The position numbers were made by a program, and so were the translations under genes. A stretch of DNA of 64,000 nt from Pyrenopolyporus hunteri. Taxonomy: Eukaryota; Ascomycota; Sordariomycetes; Xylariales; Hypoxylaceae. Of this stretch, positions 42,978 to 55,166 are shown in pieces. A model generated the notes under the pieces. The model was not told the DNA's origin. It made no database searches and saw nothing but the letters and a program-made list of their open reading frames with translations. How positions within the stretch are numbered: the first letter of the stretch is position 1; each line of letters starts with the position of its first letter. Where the stretch lies: positions 62,001 to 126,000 of the forward strand of contig CADCXC010000037.1 of the NCBI GenBank assembly GCA_902806595.1. The letters run 5' to 3'.

Positions 42978-44194
42978 GGTAGCCTTCGAGTTTAATGTGG
43001 TACCAGGACGCCGTGAATATGATGGAAAGGCTCCTTCTTATATCAAGGCATCCAGCCATCTCTGACGGCTCCGGCAAACCGTACCTGGACTATTTATATT
43101 TAATTCTTATGTGCATGCACACCGCGTCCAGGGGGGCCCTGCCAAGCCCGCCGCGGGTTATGATATATAGCACTTGAAGGAAATACGCGAGAGACTGGCG
43201 TATGCAGTTGTTCTCGGGAATAACCTAAGCGGAACGCTATGTTCTTCACCTATCGAAGTTGGCGTTCAGGATCGCTAGGTACTTCCAGGCGTCCCTTTGT
43301 AAGACATGGAGTTGCATCTTACATAGATACCTAGGTAGGTAGGTAGGTAGTTGGGTAAATTTAACAGGTTAGCTCGGATTATGTGAATGATCTTTATGGT
43401 TAGAGCAGCAAAATTTAGTCTCGTCAACTCGTTGCTGACGACAGTCCCTACCATAGTTGGTACATACGTGGTTAGTATGTTTAACGTGGGTTTTTGGCAT
43501 ACACGACGGTATGTAATCGCGATTTTGGTGGAGATATTATCTCCCTAGGAGTTGTGAAGTCGCATGGTCCTGCCTCTCAACGTTATGAAAATTACTAACG
43601 ACGAAGGTTGACGTGACTCGATAAATCTATCATCACCCTCTTACTAAGCATCTTGAAAGAGTATTCCGGTCAAGTCGGGACCGCGGGGTTATAGTAAGCT
43701 AGTATCTCGGGTTATACAGCTCATATAAGTTCAACTCTGGGCATACCAAAAAAGGGAGAAGAGGAAAAGTAGGAGAGCAGAAGCGCGGCGGTCCGGACCG
43801 CCCCACGAGAGCTGAGAATGGATGTATTGTATTGTACATATAGGGCTTAGTTATTTTCTCCATATCTTAACCGTGCCGTCTGACGATGGAGAAATACTCC
43901 ACATATTAGTTGAGTTGGCGCAAGAAGACTAAGGAGTAATGCGGCGCTGTCGCAAGTGTCTCCACGCCTCGGATTGGCAGGGCTTACTATAATTTAAGCG
44001 TTCGTCTTCGGTTGGCGACTTTGAATCTTGGAGAATCATCTAGTTAGCCATCGTCCTAATCCGCTAATAAACCACGCGTAGCACGATAATTATCCACGGC
44101 TTCCTTTTCATCCAAGTCCATGGGGCGTGGATTAAGCGTGTCCAACATGAGTTGAATCTGTAAAAGCTGAGTAATAGAAGGGGGAAAAAACGAC
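42978..44194. other. Gene-free stretch
   Basis: 1.2 kb between two minus-strand genes. A run of five TAGG units lies at 43329-43350 with flanking ACCTAGG. No ORF or RNA is supported. Confidence 0.5.
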
Positions 44195-44977
44195 TCACTC
44201 CGGTGGCTTGACTCCCGAAACCTCTTCGAGGGCTTCGATTAACCGATTTTGCAGGACTTCGTCGTCGGCCACGCTCAAATAACTTGTTTGCGGACCTGAT
44301 CCCTTAGAGCTCCAATCGCGAGTCTGGTACCAATATTTACCTGTCTTGCCTTCAGCAGCGCCCGACCCCTCGGCAAGCAAGACGTAAGTATCGATCGCTG
44401 CGTCGATGTTATCGGGTCCCGACCAATTGACCATCTTGGTAGGGACCCAGCCTGGATTGATGGCGTTACACAAAACGCCCTCGTCGGCGAAGTGGCGCGC
44501 GAACCAGAAGGTCACGAGGATCTCATGGAGCTTGCTGTCACTGTAGGTACAATGCTGGAGATCACGCAGCGAGGGGTCGCCGCCCCTGTGCAAACCACTA
44601 CTGATGATGACGTGGCGCTTCGGCGGCGGGTTAACTAGAGATGTTACGATATACGGGGCTACGGTGTTGACGGCGAAGAGCACGGGGAGGCCTTCCCTGC
44701 CTCTGAGGTGCGACACGCCCTCCATGACCCCGGCGTTGTGGATGATGGCGTCCCATGGCCCGGTCAGGTTGAGATGTTCGGCCAGGGCCTTGGTCTCCTC
44801 AATGGACGACAGGTCTGCGACAAACACGCCTTTGGCTTCCGGACATGCGACATGTGCGGCCAGCGCCCGTATGCCGCTGCGCGCGTGTAAATGGACGTCG
44901 TGTCCTCGCTTCACAAGAGCTTGCGCTGTTAGCAGGCCGAGACCGTCGGATGAACCGGTAATAAAGATTCGACCCAT
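44195..44977 (-). CDS. Short-chain dehydrogenase/reductase (SDR), atypical retinol dehydrogenase-like
   Basis: Single exon. The ATG at 44977 gives 260 residues; an upstream GTG is ignored. SDRs use NAD(P)H to interconvert alcohols and ketones. The Rossmann motif TGSSDGLG is at 7-14, the IIHNAG motif near 78-83, the catalytic Ser in VIISSG (126-127), and YSDSK at 145-149 (Tyr145, Lys149). An INPGWVPTKM segment after that matches the classical PG motif. Arg34 near the end of the second strand (HARS) suggests NADPH preference. No membrane anchor. Its substrate is unknown, and the neighbouring APH-like gene does not point to a shared pathway. Confidence 0.9.
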   Translation of the reverse strand: MGRIFITGSSDGLGLLTAQALVKRGHDVHLHARSGIRALAAHVACPEAKGVFVADLSSIEETKALAEHLNLTGPWDAIIHNAGVMEGVSHLRGREGLPVLFAVNTVAPYIVTSLVNPPPKRHVIISSGLHRGGDPSLRDLQHCTYSDSKLHEILVTFWFARHFADEGVLCNAINPGWVPTKMVNWSGPDNIDAAIDTYVLLAEGSGAAEGKTGKYWYQTRDWSSKGSGPQTSYLSVADDEVLQNRLIEALEEVSGVKPPE

Positions 44978-46294
44978 GGCGCTCACGGCGTTAAAGTTGT
45001 CGAATCTGTATCGTTGAATACGGGCTTAGTACGAGTGGTGCCCGGTTACAGAAGGTGCCTAGGTACCTAGGCTGGCGACGGATTCGAGGGTTGCCGCAAG
45101 GTCGACGAAGACCTGAGGGGCAACCTCCTCGCTTTAAGAGCAACTCGGAGCTTGTCCCGCGCCACCCGAACTATTCACTTTCCACGAGGGGGTCGGAGTT
45201 TGCGACGTGAGGACCCAGGGTATCGGTAACCCGGATACTGAGATATACCTTACGTATACCTACCTGGGTAAGGGATCCAAGGATGGAGTTATCGCGGTTT
45301 TCCATTGTTGCTTCTTATGTCCGTCCCAGTTACTGCAGTTACATGGAGACGCGTGTGACCAGTGTTCGTCGTCGAATCAGGTGGCGTCACTTGAGTTAGG
45401 TACGTCTTTATTCGACTGAACGGGAACGCTTTCTCAAGGATAGCAAAAGTGGTTGGAGGATCGGACATGAAGAATATCCTCGGTACGATCACACCGGGCA
45501 TTTGTCAGATAACTGACATGTAAAGTACCAGATGATAATAATATCCTTTTGGTGTAATATGAGATCTGACAGCATTTCTTCGTTTAAATTGCCCAGGTTA
45601 TCTAGAGGAATGTCGTGCTTGGGGAGAATAGAATTTACATATAGAGATGAATAATTATAATACCTGATGAGGACCGACGACATCTGAAGTCGCTTCGTGG
45701 CGACTACCAGCTAGGTAACTGCCTAGGTACCTACCTAGGTACTTACAATGTGAAATACGATCAAGTTGTCGTAACTGTGCTGTAAGTACCTACTTACCTA
45801 CATGTACCTACGTGGTAGGCGGTAGGTACCCCTAATAGCCTACTACTTCGTATGGAAATCGACCTCAGTCCCTGCTCTGATCTATCGCTGTCTCACTTCG
45901 TTGTGGGTCCGGCAGCTTTTAGCATACCCCATAAACCTTTTCCTGCATAACACTTGCACTTGCCTTGCAGGGGCCCAGTTTAGGTACCTCGGTTGTACCT
46001 TCAATAGGCGGTACCTGCCTACCCACCAAGGTACGTACTCCATAGTGGGGTGTAAATTCAGCCTTGCTTCCCTTCCAGTTCCCATTCAACTAAACTTCTA
46101 CCACCTCTCCTCCGCCATTCTGTCATCTACCATCTACCGCCTATCACCGGCTCCAATTCCATTTGCGCTCGACGGTAATACTGCCAATATACATCGAGAA
46201 CTATGACCAGAGAAGAAAACGAAAAAATTACAGATACGACAATTGATTTCTCTTAGGGCATAACGAAGAAGCTAAGGGAAGGAATCTGGACGCG
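44978..46294. promoter_or_regulatory. Divergent intergenic region with TAGGTA-type palindromes
   Basis: Promoters of the SDR (-) and UPF3 (+) must lie here. Runs of ACCTAGGTA/TAGGTACC occur at about 45057-45070, 45712-45747, 45783-45833 and 45982-46035. No supported ORF. Confidence 0.5.
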
Positions 46295-48254
46295 ATGACG
46301 AGTCCCTCGACTTCCCGAAGAGCCAATGGCACCTTGCCAGCATCTTCCTCCACAGCAACAAATGACACGCCCAAAGCCGCCAAGGCTCGCGAGTCCGCTC
46401 GGGGCAAGAAAGTCATCATTCGCCGGCTTCCACCTGGCATGACCGAGACCGAGTTCTGGACCATCCTGGGAGACGAGTGGAAGAGTGGGAATGGGAGGGT
46501 AGACTGGACACGGTTTCATGAGGGCCAAGTTTCTCAAGAGTACGTGCTTCATACTACATATAACGCCGCCGATATTTCCAAGGCAATCTGCTTACTTACG
46601 CGAGTCTAGCCCATCGAACCCGTCCACGCCCACACGATGCTATCTGCAGATTATTCGAGCGGAATACGTCCCTATATTAGCTGAGCTTACCCAGAGGTTA
46701 AACTGGGAGGATGAAAAGCGTACGTTTAACGATGCCGCTCTCGTGGGGCCTCCGTACGTAGAGTATTCGATCTACCAAAAGGTTCCGACTACGAAGCGAC
46801 GCATGGACTCTAAACAAGGCACAATCGATCAAGATCCGGAATTCATGGCGTTCCTTGATTCCCTCACCCAGGATCCAGCCGTTAAAGAAGTTGATACCGA
46901 GCAGGCTTCCGATGATGTTGGTAAGGCAGATATTAAGGTCACTACCACACCCCTGGTTGAGTATCTGAAGGAGAAGAAGGCCAATAAGGGCAAAGATGCC
47001 GCCGCTGCGAAGAGCGCTAAGCACGGCCGACACGAGTCCCAGGGTGGGAAGTCGAAAGGGGCTCAAGAAGATACAAAGAAGAAGTCTAAGGAATCTAAGG
47101 CTGAAAGGGCCGAAAAATCTACTGAGAAAGAGGAGAAAAAGGTTAAGGAGCCCGTGAAACTTCTTACCAAGAAATCCGCGGCCCAGGATGTAACAGAGAC
47201 GACAAAACCTGCAGCCACACAAGCTACTACAAGCAAGGCAGCCGAAGAAGCGGCACCGAAAAGTCGACGAGCTAATATCGCCGCTGCCGCCAAAATTCTA
47301 CAACGCGACCTCGGTCTCAGCCCGGGAAGTGCTCATAGGCGGGCTCGTCAAGATGCAGCGAAAGCTGAGGCAGCCGCCAAGGCGGACGCCGGCAAGGAGA
47401 AGGACGGAAAAGAGCCTGCCTCCACAGCCTCCACAGCCTTGGCAGCGCCGAGCCAACCCAGCTCATCGGCGCCCCCATCTGCCCCAACAGCCCCGAAAGC
47501 CCAAGCAGCAGAGAGCTCACGCCGGTCGCGAAGCGCAAAGAGCACGAGGCAAAATGCGTCTAACGATACTCCTAAGGGGAAGGGGGCTGAGAGTGCTAGT
47601 AGTACGACGAAGCCGGCCCCCGTAACTACGCCCGTAATTCTGAAGAGGAAAGATGATGCTCCTCCGGCTGGCCCGACTTCAACGACCTCTACCACCCCGA
47701 TCCCCCCAACGTCAACACCCCCAACCGGCCCCAAGGCTGCTGCTGGTAAAGCTCCATCGTCCGGCAAGCCCGGCCCCTCGCAAAAGAAGGCGTCCGGCCA
47801 GCCATTAGTGACCGCGGGGGCAACGCGTGCTTTCGTGAAGCATGCTAACCCCTCTCAAGGGGTTACGGAGCCGCTCCTCAAGCAAGCGATGGAGGCGTTT
47901 GGCCCGGTTACGTTTGTTGAGATTGATAAGCGGAAAGGCTTCGCATATGTGGATTTTGGAGACCACGATGGATTGGTGAAGGCTGTTTCCGCGAGCCCCG
48001 TGTCTGTTGCGCAAGGTACGGTACAAGTCCTGGAGAGAAAGGAGACTAAGAAGGCCGCCCAAGCCCCGGCGCAACCGGCTAGTGACAAGGCCAGTAGCGA
48101 AGCGCCACCCGACCGCCCTAAACGAGGTGGTCGTAACAGGGGCCGCCGGGGAGGAGCTAATACGAATGGTACAAACGCGACAAACGAAGCAGCTGGGTCA
48201 TCGGCACTACCTCCCCCCTCTGCTGAACCTAGCCCCACACCGGGTGCCGATTGA
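46295..48254 (+). CDS. UPF3: UPF3 (Smg-4/UPF3 family) nonsense-mediated decay factor
   Basis: Two exons, 46295-46539 and 46610-48254, phase 2, 629 residues. UPF3 bridges the exon junction or terminating ribosome to UPF2 and UPF1 to trigger decay of mRNAs with premature stops. The N-terminal RRM-like Smg4/UPF3 domain (about residues 38-165) starts with KVIIRRLPPGMTETEFW and continues with the VEYSIYQKVP segment just past the splice. A long charged middle region (Lys, Glu, Ala, Ser, Thr) follows with many basic clusters. A second RRM at about 487-562 (FGPVTFVEIDKRKGFAYVDF) is followed by an RGGRNRGRRGG tail, an RGG-type RNA-binding patch. The second RRM and the RGG end are as seen; whether all fungal UPF3 proteins share them I cannot check here. 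Confidence 0.93.
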
Positions 48255-48603
48255 AAACGGATAGCGAGTCGGGATTATTAATTCTGGAGCGGTTGAGCTC
48301 TTGTGTATGTTGAGGCTTTGTCCCGGATATAACAGCACATGCCACCTTTATGCACCAGCCTTATGCGGTATCCTACGGGGTATGTTTGCAACACCTCTAG
48401 GAATGCGAATGCTAGCAATAGGATAAACACTTGAGGAGTTGATCCTTATAGTGATGACTACCCGCTGATGGTTGGGACACAAGGGTGTTAGACCATACCA
48501 GCTGGGACTTGGCTGAGGATCAATCCGTGAGCTGCACACTGTAGCAAGTAGGTGACTCGCCTAGGAGTGTTGAACTCCCCCAAGAGTCAATACTACTACT
48601 AGT
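48255..48603. other. Intergenic
   Basis: Immediate 3' flank of UPF3, ending at the inverted-repeat element. Nothing further seen. Confidence 0.5.
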
Positions 48604-48929
48604 GCGGATATATATTGGCTTTCAAAAGTTTCGTCCATACTAGAAAAAACTACCAGCTGTCATATTATTCTATCAGTGCGCCACCGGTTGGCATACTTTC
48701 GAAAAATTACCAGGGCTATTTATGATCCAGCATTAAGCTTCCAAGGATGTCCACAAAGGTTTAGGGGGTACACGCTGAATCATAGCGGGTATTACTTGAA
48801 ATTTAGCGAACGTAATATACATAGTGGCAGTTATCTCAGAACAAGACAGTTGACAGATACCTGTAAAAGTAATGTGACGGCTGGCTGATATTTCTAGTAT
48901 GGACATAACTTTCGAAAGCCAACATCCGC
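48604..48929. mobile_element. Second, older inverted-repeat element (MITE-like), 326 bp
   Basis: Left end 48604-48668 and right end about 48869-48929 are inverted repeats: both begin GCGGAT, then TTGGCTTTC, AAAGTT and GTCCATACTAGAAA, and continue with CCAGC-GTCA. The left copy has five extra bases (atata) and several C/T differences, so the ends have diverged more than in the element at 23.6 kb. No transposase ORF lies inside and no clear target-site duplication is seen. A decayed non-autonomous DNA element is the best reading. Confidence 0.7.
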
Positions 48930-49810
48930 ATTGCTATCATAATTAAATCAGAGTAGCAAAAGAGGTAGGTAGCAATTCCCTCCTGTCTCTATGAATTTTT
49001 GAATAAATACCCTCGAATTATGAGGAACGTTTGTGGTATCATACTGCGTTTCGCGTTACAATGCCGTCTCCTTAGCTCAAGAGTTAGGTAGTGGAAGTGC
49101 CTAGGTACCTAGGTACATGCATGTATATGCATGTATGAAAAGACTTACTGTATTGTACCTACCGAGGTGCTTAAACTAGAGGTAGGTGCCTTACGTAATC
49201 TCGTGAATGGTAACCCGGAATAACAGAAATGCCCAGCGCCCGAAAACAACAACATTTGAATGGAAGGAGCGCTCCAGCTTCGAGACCTGATTCGACGGAT
49301 GGCGGCGCCCGACCCTCCAAATGGTATCCTATCTCAAATCAAACTCCCCAGAACCCCAGAAAACCCCCCATTACGCAAGCATCTCAAGCGTACTCGAAGA
49401 GCTACTAAGCAGCTCTTTCACTTCCAGATAATTTACGGCTCTAAGCGAGTTAAATAATTTCCAACCGAGACTCAGAACCTTCTTTTTAATTAACACCGCC
49501 AGCGCAACACGGGACACCCGAACAGTCCAAAGATCTGCAGGCAATTCTAGGTCAAAGTCCGAGCTCCAGATCGCCAACTCGGGAGATTACCTACATACGT
49601 CTGAGACCCGGCATTGCGAAAATTCTCCTGCAACTTCGTGTAAACCTTGGTTCTTTTTCTTGCCTGTGGTACTCTTAGTCCCACGTCCGTGAACATCCAG
49701 GTTCCCCAGTGCTCAGTCGGTCCAGCGCGTCAAGTCGGCGCTACCGTAACTATCTTCACCACTAACCCGTACACGAATATCGCATACGTACCTAGGTACT
49801 CACCGAGGCA
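48930..49810. promoter_or_regulatory. Upstream region of the PPG1 gene
   Basis: It contains CCTAGGTACCTAGGTACATGCATG at 49100-49123 (a nested palindrome) and an ACCTAGGTAC close to the start codon at 49790. An open frame of 65-70 codons near 49260-49577 on both strands has no recognisable content. Confidence 0.5.
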
Positions 49811-51226
49811 ATGGTTTCTTCCCGCCCCAGCGTCCCCAAGCCGGGACCGGCACAGCTAACTCCCGGAGCCGGCTTGGACGAATGGCTTGAGCAAGCCAAG
49901 CAATGTCGTTATCTACCGGAGCCGGTGATGAAGGAACTCTGCGAGATGGTTAAGGAGGTCTTGATGGAAGGTATATTCTCAATCTTTCTCACTCTTTCAC
50001 GCTCTCACACTCTCACACTCTCACGACTCGCTTGCAACTTTGACCTAACTAACTCTCGTCAACCATAGAGTCCAACATCCAGCCCGTAATCACTCCGGTC
50101 ACTATCTGCGGCGACATTCACGGCCAGTTCTATGACCTGCTCGAGCTTTTCCGCGTCAGTGGCGGCATGCCAGGCGAGCCCGCGACAGAACCCCCCGCAA
50201 CTGCGACTTCCGTCATAACCTCAGCCGACCTCGAACCCCCGACGGAGATCACCAACCCAAAGCTGAAGAAGAAGATAAAGAAGCCGAAGAACACTGCGGA
50301 GGTTGCTACTGGCCTTCCCAGCGACGAGTCGACCAACGTAGAAGAGGAGGAGGACGAAGGCAACGAGACCGCGCAGCCCGTTCCGGTGAACAATGCCGAC
50401 ACACGTTTCGTGTTTTTGGGCGATTTTGTGGACCGAGGATACTTTAGTCTCGAGACGTTCACGCTCCTCATGTGTCTAAAGGCCAAGTAAGGGAAACCGA
50501 AACACTATCTGTGCTACCCTACTTTCATTCTAACCTCTGTTATAGATATCCGGATCGCATCGTGCTTGTCCGCGGAAACCACGAATCCCGACAGATCACT
50601 CAGGTCTACGGATTTTACGAGGAATGCCAGCAAAAGTACGGAAACGCGTCCGTCTGGAAATCTTGCTGCCAAGTATTCGATTTCCTAGTCTTGGCGGCCA
50701 TCGTGGATGGTGAGATACTCTGCGTCCACGGAGGACTCAGCCCCGAAATCCGTACCATCGACCAGATTCGCGTGGTCGCGCGCGCCCAGGAGATCCCTCA
50801 CGAAGGAGCCTTCTGCGATCTTGTATGGAGTGATCCCGACGAAGTCGAGACATGGGCCATTAGCCCGCGAGGCGCAGGATGGCTTTTCGGCGATAAGGTG
50901 GCGACGGAGTTTAACCATGTCAACGGATTAAAGTTGATCGCCCGTGCTCACCAGCTCGTTAACGAAGGCTATAAGGTAAGGTTCCGCTCTTACGTATTGA
51001 CTTTAGCTTTAGTCAGTTGCTTACAACGGAGCAGTATCACTTCCCGCAAAACTCGGTCGTTACGGTTTGGTCGGCGCCGAACTACTGCTACCGCTGCGGC
51101 AACGTCGCTTCGATCATGACTGTCGACAAGAACCAGCAGCCGCTATTCAGCATCTTCTCAGCTGTGCCTGATGATATGAGACATGTGCCTGCGGGACGTC
51201 GCGGCCCATCTGACTACTTCTTATAA
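49811..51226 (+). CDS. PPG1: PP2A-like serine/threonine phosphatase catalytic subunit, PPG1 type
   Basis: Four exons, 49811-49970, 50069-50486, 50546-50975 and 51035-51226, phases 1, 2 and 0, give 399 residues. The PPP signatures are complete: GDIHGQ (68-73), GDFVDRG (171-177), the RGNHES metal/catalytic block in exon 3, and WSAPNYCYRCGN before the end. The C-terminal DYFL is the methylated tail of PP2A-type enzymes. Length and motifs fit Ppg1, which in fungi acts in morphogenesis, glycogen metabolism and SIP/STRIPAK-like assemblies; PP4 or PP6 types are less likely. Unusual is an insertion of about 75 residues (89-163), Pro/Glu/Lys-rich, between GDIHGQ and GDFVDRG. Intron 1 holds a CTCACA repeat. 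Confidence 0.9.
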
Positions 51227-52330
51227 TGACGCATGGAACTTAGATTTACAAGACCCGTCACAAAGTTTTCAAAGTTCTTGATACCATCACAAAGGCGTTA
51301 TGGAGAGGGGTTCTTATATTTATTTATTTATTTATTTTTTTCGCGTCGATCTGCAAAGCATGAAGGGATGACGATAGGGCATAGACACAATAAGGTCGGA
51401 CATTGGAATGCCGGTAAGGAGAAGTAAGGCGGAATTGGCCACGGAAATATAGAATCTTTTCGTGCGGTGGCATGACATGACGATGTCATCTGTATAATAG
51501 GACCTCGGGGGCACTGTCTACTTCTTGAGGACGTTGAGGATAATATGTCCCCGGCAAATTAAGCTGTTGCACGAATTCTCTATTGATGCTACTTGTCTAC
51601 CTAGATCAGATATTTGTGCCCGGACTAGGCGTTGCCTGAAATCTTTTAGGTTTGCTCATATGAGGCTGATTGCAAGGGGGTCAGAACTTAAGGGAAAAGC
51701 CCCTTGATAAATATAGCTTATATTATGAGGGGTAACCCATGAACACTTTACATTTCTCTTATGCACTTGCCTAGGTATCACCTTAGTAGATGAGTATTCC
51801 GTAAGTAATATGAGGAATGAGCCATGACGTTAGCATAGGTGGTCTGGGCAACCTTAGGTGGTACCTTTCGATATTGAGGGGTAGCTTAATAGGTACCCCC
51901 CGAGTCTCAACTCCCACTCCAATGGGACCCCCATTCAATCTATAGACGCGCCCCGGCGCGTCTACCTTACCATCGTTCTCCGCTAAAACAAGGCTTAAAC
52001 CACCTAACACTACAGCGCGGGTGGCACCTAATCATACCTTGCCTAGTACCTCCAAATTCCAAACCAGGTACCGGTATCTAATCGATTAGTACCTATCTCA
52101 ACTTCGGGACCTACGTCAGTACCTAGATAATTCGACGGCTCTCAAACGGAATTTCAATCAATCTTCTTGCCCGCCACTTACCCGACATCCGGGCCAGCCC
52201 AATACTTACCAAGAAACCAACATTTTGGTAGACACGCCCAAGAGTAAGGAGATAAAGCAGACACCGATCCGTCTCTCTGTCGACCTGCAACCTAATCCGT
52301 AACCCGTCGCCCCTTGGCAGCTGCGCGGAG
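51227..52330. other. Intergenic
   Basis: Between PPG1 and DAD1, both plus strand. A TTTA tetranucleotide run lies at 51316-51340. ACCTA/TAGGTA motifs occur at 51768-51780, 51890 and 52040-52075. No supported ORF. Confidence 0.5.
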
Positions 52331-52998
52331 ATGGCCTCGAACCAGCGTTCCACGACCCCGGCCGGCTCGCGCGAGCGGTCGTACTTCGAGCAGCAGCGGG
52401 AAGCGCTTATCGGTGAGATAGCTATGGTGCGTACACGGTGGTTATTTCCTTGCCTCCTATTTTCTTTACCTCCCGTTATCTTTTTTACCCGTTTTCCCCT
52501 TTTTCATACTCCCTTTCTTTTTTTTTCTTCTCCTGACTCCTTTCCCCACCCCATCCCTCACACCGTATTGCTCCCATACCGCGTTCAATATTCCACAAAA
52601 AAGGGGGGTTTGGTAGGGGTGCCGCGGAGTCCTGTGCGGGCATGAGAAATATATACATGAAATGAACGTACATCTCATATCGATAAACCCATCACGTCCA
52701 TTTATGTAACTAGATAGCTGACGAACCAACCCTCCAGAGCTTCGAGCACGTGCTCGCCAACATCAACAAGCTGAACCGGTCGCTGGAGGCCGTGACGGCC
52801 GTGGGCAACGAGTTCTCGTCCGTCGAGGCGTTGTGGTCGCAGTTCGAGAGCGTCATGGCTAAGGACCCTGAGGCCGCTGCCGCTGCCGCCGCCGCCGCCG
52901 CTAGTACCTCCGAGGCCGAGGGCCAGGGTCCGGGGCAGGGTCAGCAGCAGGATCGGGGCGAAGGGGAGGGGGATGAGGGCGAGGCGGGGAAGAGCTGA
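52331..52998 (+). CDS. DAD1: DASH complex subunit Dad1
   Basis: Two exons, 52331-52426 and 52738-52998, phase 0, 118 residues. Dad1 is part of the ten-protein DASH/Dam1 ring that couples fungal kinetochores to spindle microtubules. The conserved helical core runs from RSYFEQQREALIGEIAM (end of exon 1) into FEHVLANINKLNRSLEAV and the VEALWSQFE segment. The C-terminus is an added ten-alanine tract, then a Gly/Gln/Glu-rich low-complexity tail, longer than the yeast protein (94 residues). The intron is 311 nt, the longest inferred in this window, with a C/T-rich interior. Start is the first ATG. Confidence 0.93.
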
Positions 52999-54061
52999 TG
53001 GGCGAATTAAGGTAACGGTGACGGTCATGATGGTTGTTGTTGTTATCGTTGTTGTTAATTCCTCTAGGTTAGGATATAGGGGGTGAGAGCTACGATGATG
53101 ATGATGAAGAGCGGTGTGGCAAGTCAGGAGATAGGACGGTTGATTCAGGGCGATACCCGCTCTGGCTATACACTTACACGTAGTCAGGGTATAACATTAC
53201 ACAGGCACAATACACATTCACGAGGCATACATACACACATTACTACGTATGTAGGGACAATAAGGCGGCGAGTTGTTGTGAATTTCTTTATTTCCTACCC
53301 CAGGCCATGATGGATGAGTGTCAAGTCAAGAAGAACTCGCGTAACAAAAGGAAAAGATCCCCTCAGTATAACATGGGATTATGATACACTTGATTCCAGG
53401 TCCGATCCTTTCCTGTCTCCCTCTCTCTCCTAACTTCTCTTTCGCCTGCCCTCCTCGGCGAAGACTGGCGGAAACGGTGTCTTCTCTCTTAATTCGTTCC
53501 TTTCCTCATTCTCATTCCCTTCCTCCCCACCACAACCTCCTCCTCCCTCCCCCCTCCTCCGCCCGATGAAAAGGAAATGTGTGGTCGTATTAGCTACCAA
53601 GATAGCCGTAACCAGCCAGCCAACCAGCCGGCCAGCCGGGCCGAGACGACGACGACGACGACGACGAAAACACCTTTGCCCTCCTTTAACCCTAGTCATT
53701 AGACCCTATACGAAGGGGAAACACTGTCGCAGGAACGCCTCGTAGAAGGATCTTGGACGCAAGAACTCCTCTTCTAAAAAGGAAAGAAAAAAAGATAATA
53801 GTCAATCGGCGTTCCCTTACCTTTCCATCCCTGGGTCGTAACAAGAAAAATGTTCGTCGAAAAAAATAATAATAAAAGGGCAAGGAAAAAAAAGAGGATA
53901 AGAAAACATATGATGCTGTCATGCTAAAGTAGGTCATTATCGGGGCTCTCTTTTTTCCGTCGTCCATCATCCATCCGCATGATTGGCAGCTTTGCAAGCG
54001 TAAGCGTAAGCGTGAGCGTAAGCGTAAGCCGTAAGTGTAAGAATTGCTACCTCGTCGCCCT
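52999..54061. other. Intergenic, convergent
   Basis: It holds a run of ACG trinucleotides at about 53643-53669, C/T-rich stretches at 53400-53570, and a CGTAAG hexanucleotide array at 53998-54040 immediately past the rho4 stop. ORFs here are low-complexity and unsupported. Confidence 0.55.
53998..54040. repeat. CGTAAG hexanucleotide microsatellite in the rho4 3' flank
   Basis: About six imperfect tandem copies of CGTAAG, one with GTGAGC. Positioned within 25-65 bases of the stop codon, so presumably in the 3' untranslated region. Confidence 0.85.
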
Positions 54062-55166
54062 TCACAAGAAGTTGCAGTTCCGCTTCTTCTTCTTAAAAGC
54101 ACGGATCCCGGGGATGCCGCCGCTGTCGCGTTTGTCGCCCGTACCGCCGCCGCCGCCGCCCATGGACGAGGTGGGCGCGGCGGCCATGGCCATCTCGAGG
54201 TTGCGCCGGTCGTTGGCCACCACAGTCTGGATCGCGCGCTCGAAGATTTCGTCCACGCCCGTCATCTCCTTGCTACTGCACTCCATATACTGCGCCCCCA
54301 TCTTCTTGGCCACCGCCATGCCCTGTTCGCTAGTCACGGGCGTCAGACCCTGCGTCTTGAGCATCTCGATGCACGTCTTCTTGTGTCGCAGGTCCGACTT
54401 CAGGCCGACGAGGATGAGCGGCGTGTAGGGGCAGAAATGGAGGACCTCGGGGTACCACTACGTCGCTTTTGTTAGGTTCTATCGTAGGTAGATAGGTAGA
54501 TAGGTAGATAGGTAGGGGGGCGGGAGGTGAGAGGCGAGACGAGGAACGGAGGGGAGGGGAGAAAGAGAGTTGGTGACTAACCTTGTCGAGGACATTGTCC
54601 AGCGAGTTAGGGCAGTCGATAGCGAAGCAGACGAATATCAAGTCCGTCTCAGGGTACGATAGCGGCCGTAGCCTATCGTACTCTTCTTGTCCGGCGGTAT
54701 CCCATAGCGCAAGCTCGACGGTCTTACCACTGGGTTGGTGAGTCGGGTAGGTTATGTAGTTTTCGAATACGGTCGGGACGTATTTCTATATACCGATGTC
54801 AGTTTCATCCCCAGACGGCAATCATCCTTAAGAGAGGAGATATAAGGGGGGAAGCAAGGGAAGGGATAGAGGGGTATATCATACCTCAGGGAAGTACCCT
54901 TGACTGTAGCTGATCAAGAGACAGGTCTTTCCACATCCACCGTCACCAACGACCACGATCTTCTTCGAGTATGCGGGGGCGTCCGTGACGTGCGTCGCCG
55001 ACGATTCTCTACCCGTTGACGCGCTCATGACTGTGCTGACTGTGCCCTCGCTGGACCGCGTGTTACGCTCCCCTCTGCCTGTCGAGCGTCTCTGGATGCC
55101 ATTGTCGTACTTCTCGTTCGTGGGTTGACCGCCGTACAGGGAATTGCGATATTGGTGGTTAGCCAT
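54062..55166 (-). CDS. rho4: Rho-family small GTPase, Rho4 type
   Basis: Three exons, 54885-55166, 54582-54785 and 54062-54457, all phase 0, give 293 residues. Rho4 controls septation and cell-wall synthesis in filamentous fungi. The P-loop GDGGCGKT is at 74-81, switch II has WDTAGQEEYDRLRP, and the protein ends with a polybasic KKKKRN-CNFL, a CaaX box with Leu that predicts geranylgeranylation. A 65-residue Ser/Thr-rich N-terminal extension, ahead of the GTPase core, and a Gly-run near the C-terminus fit Rho4 rather than Rho1 or Cdc42. Intron 2 contains a tandem GTAGATAG array (54483-54516). Confidence 0.93.
54483..54516. repeat. GTAGATAG tandem repeat in rho4 intron 2
   Basis: About four copies of an 8-base unit. 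It shares the TAGGTAG core seen in the dispersed intergenic motif of this window. Confidence 0.85.
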
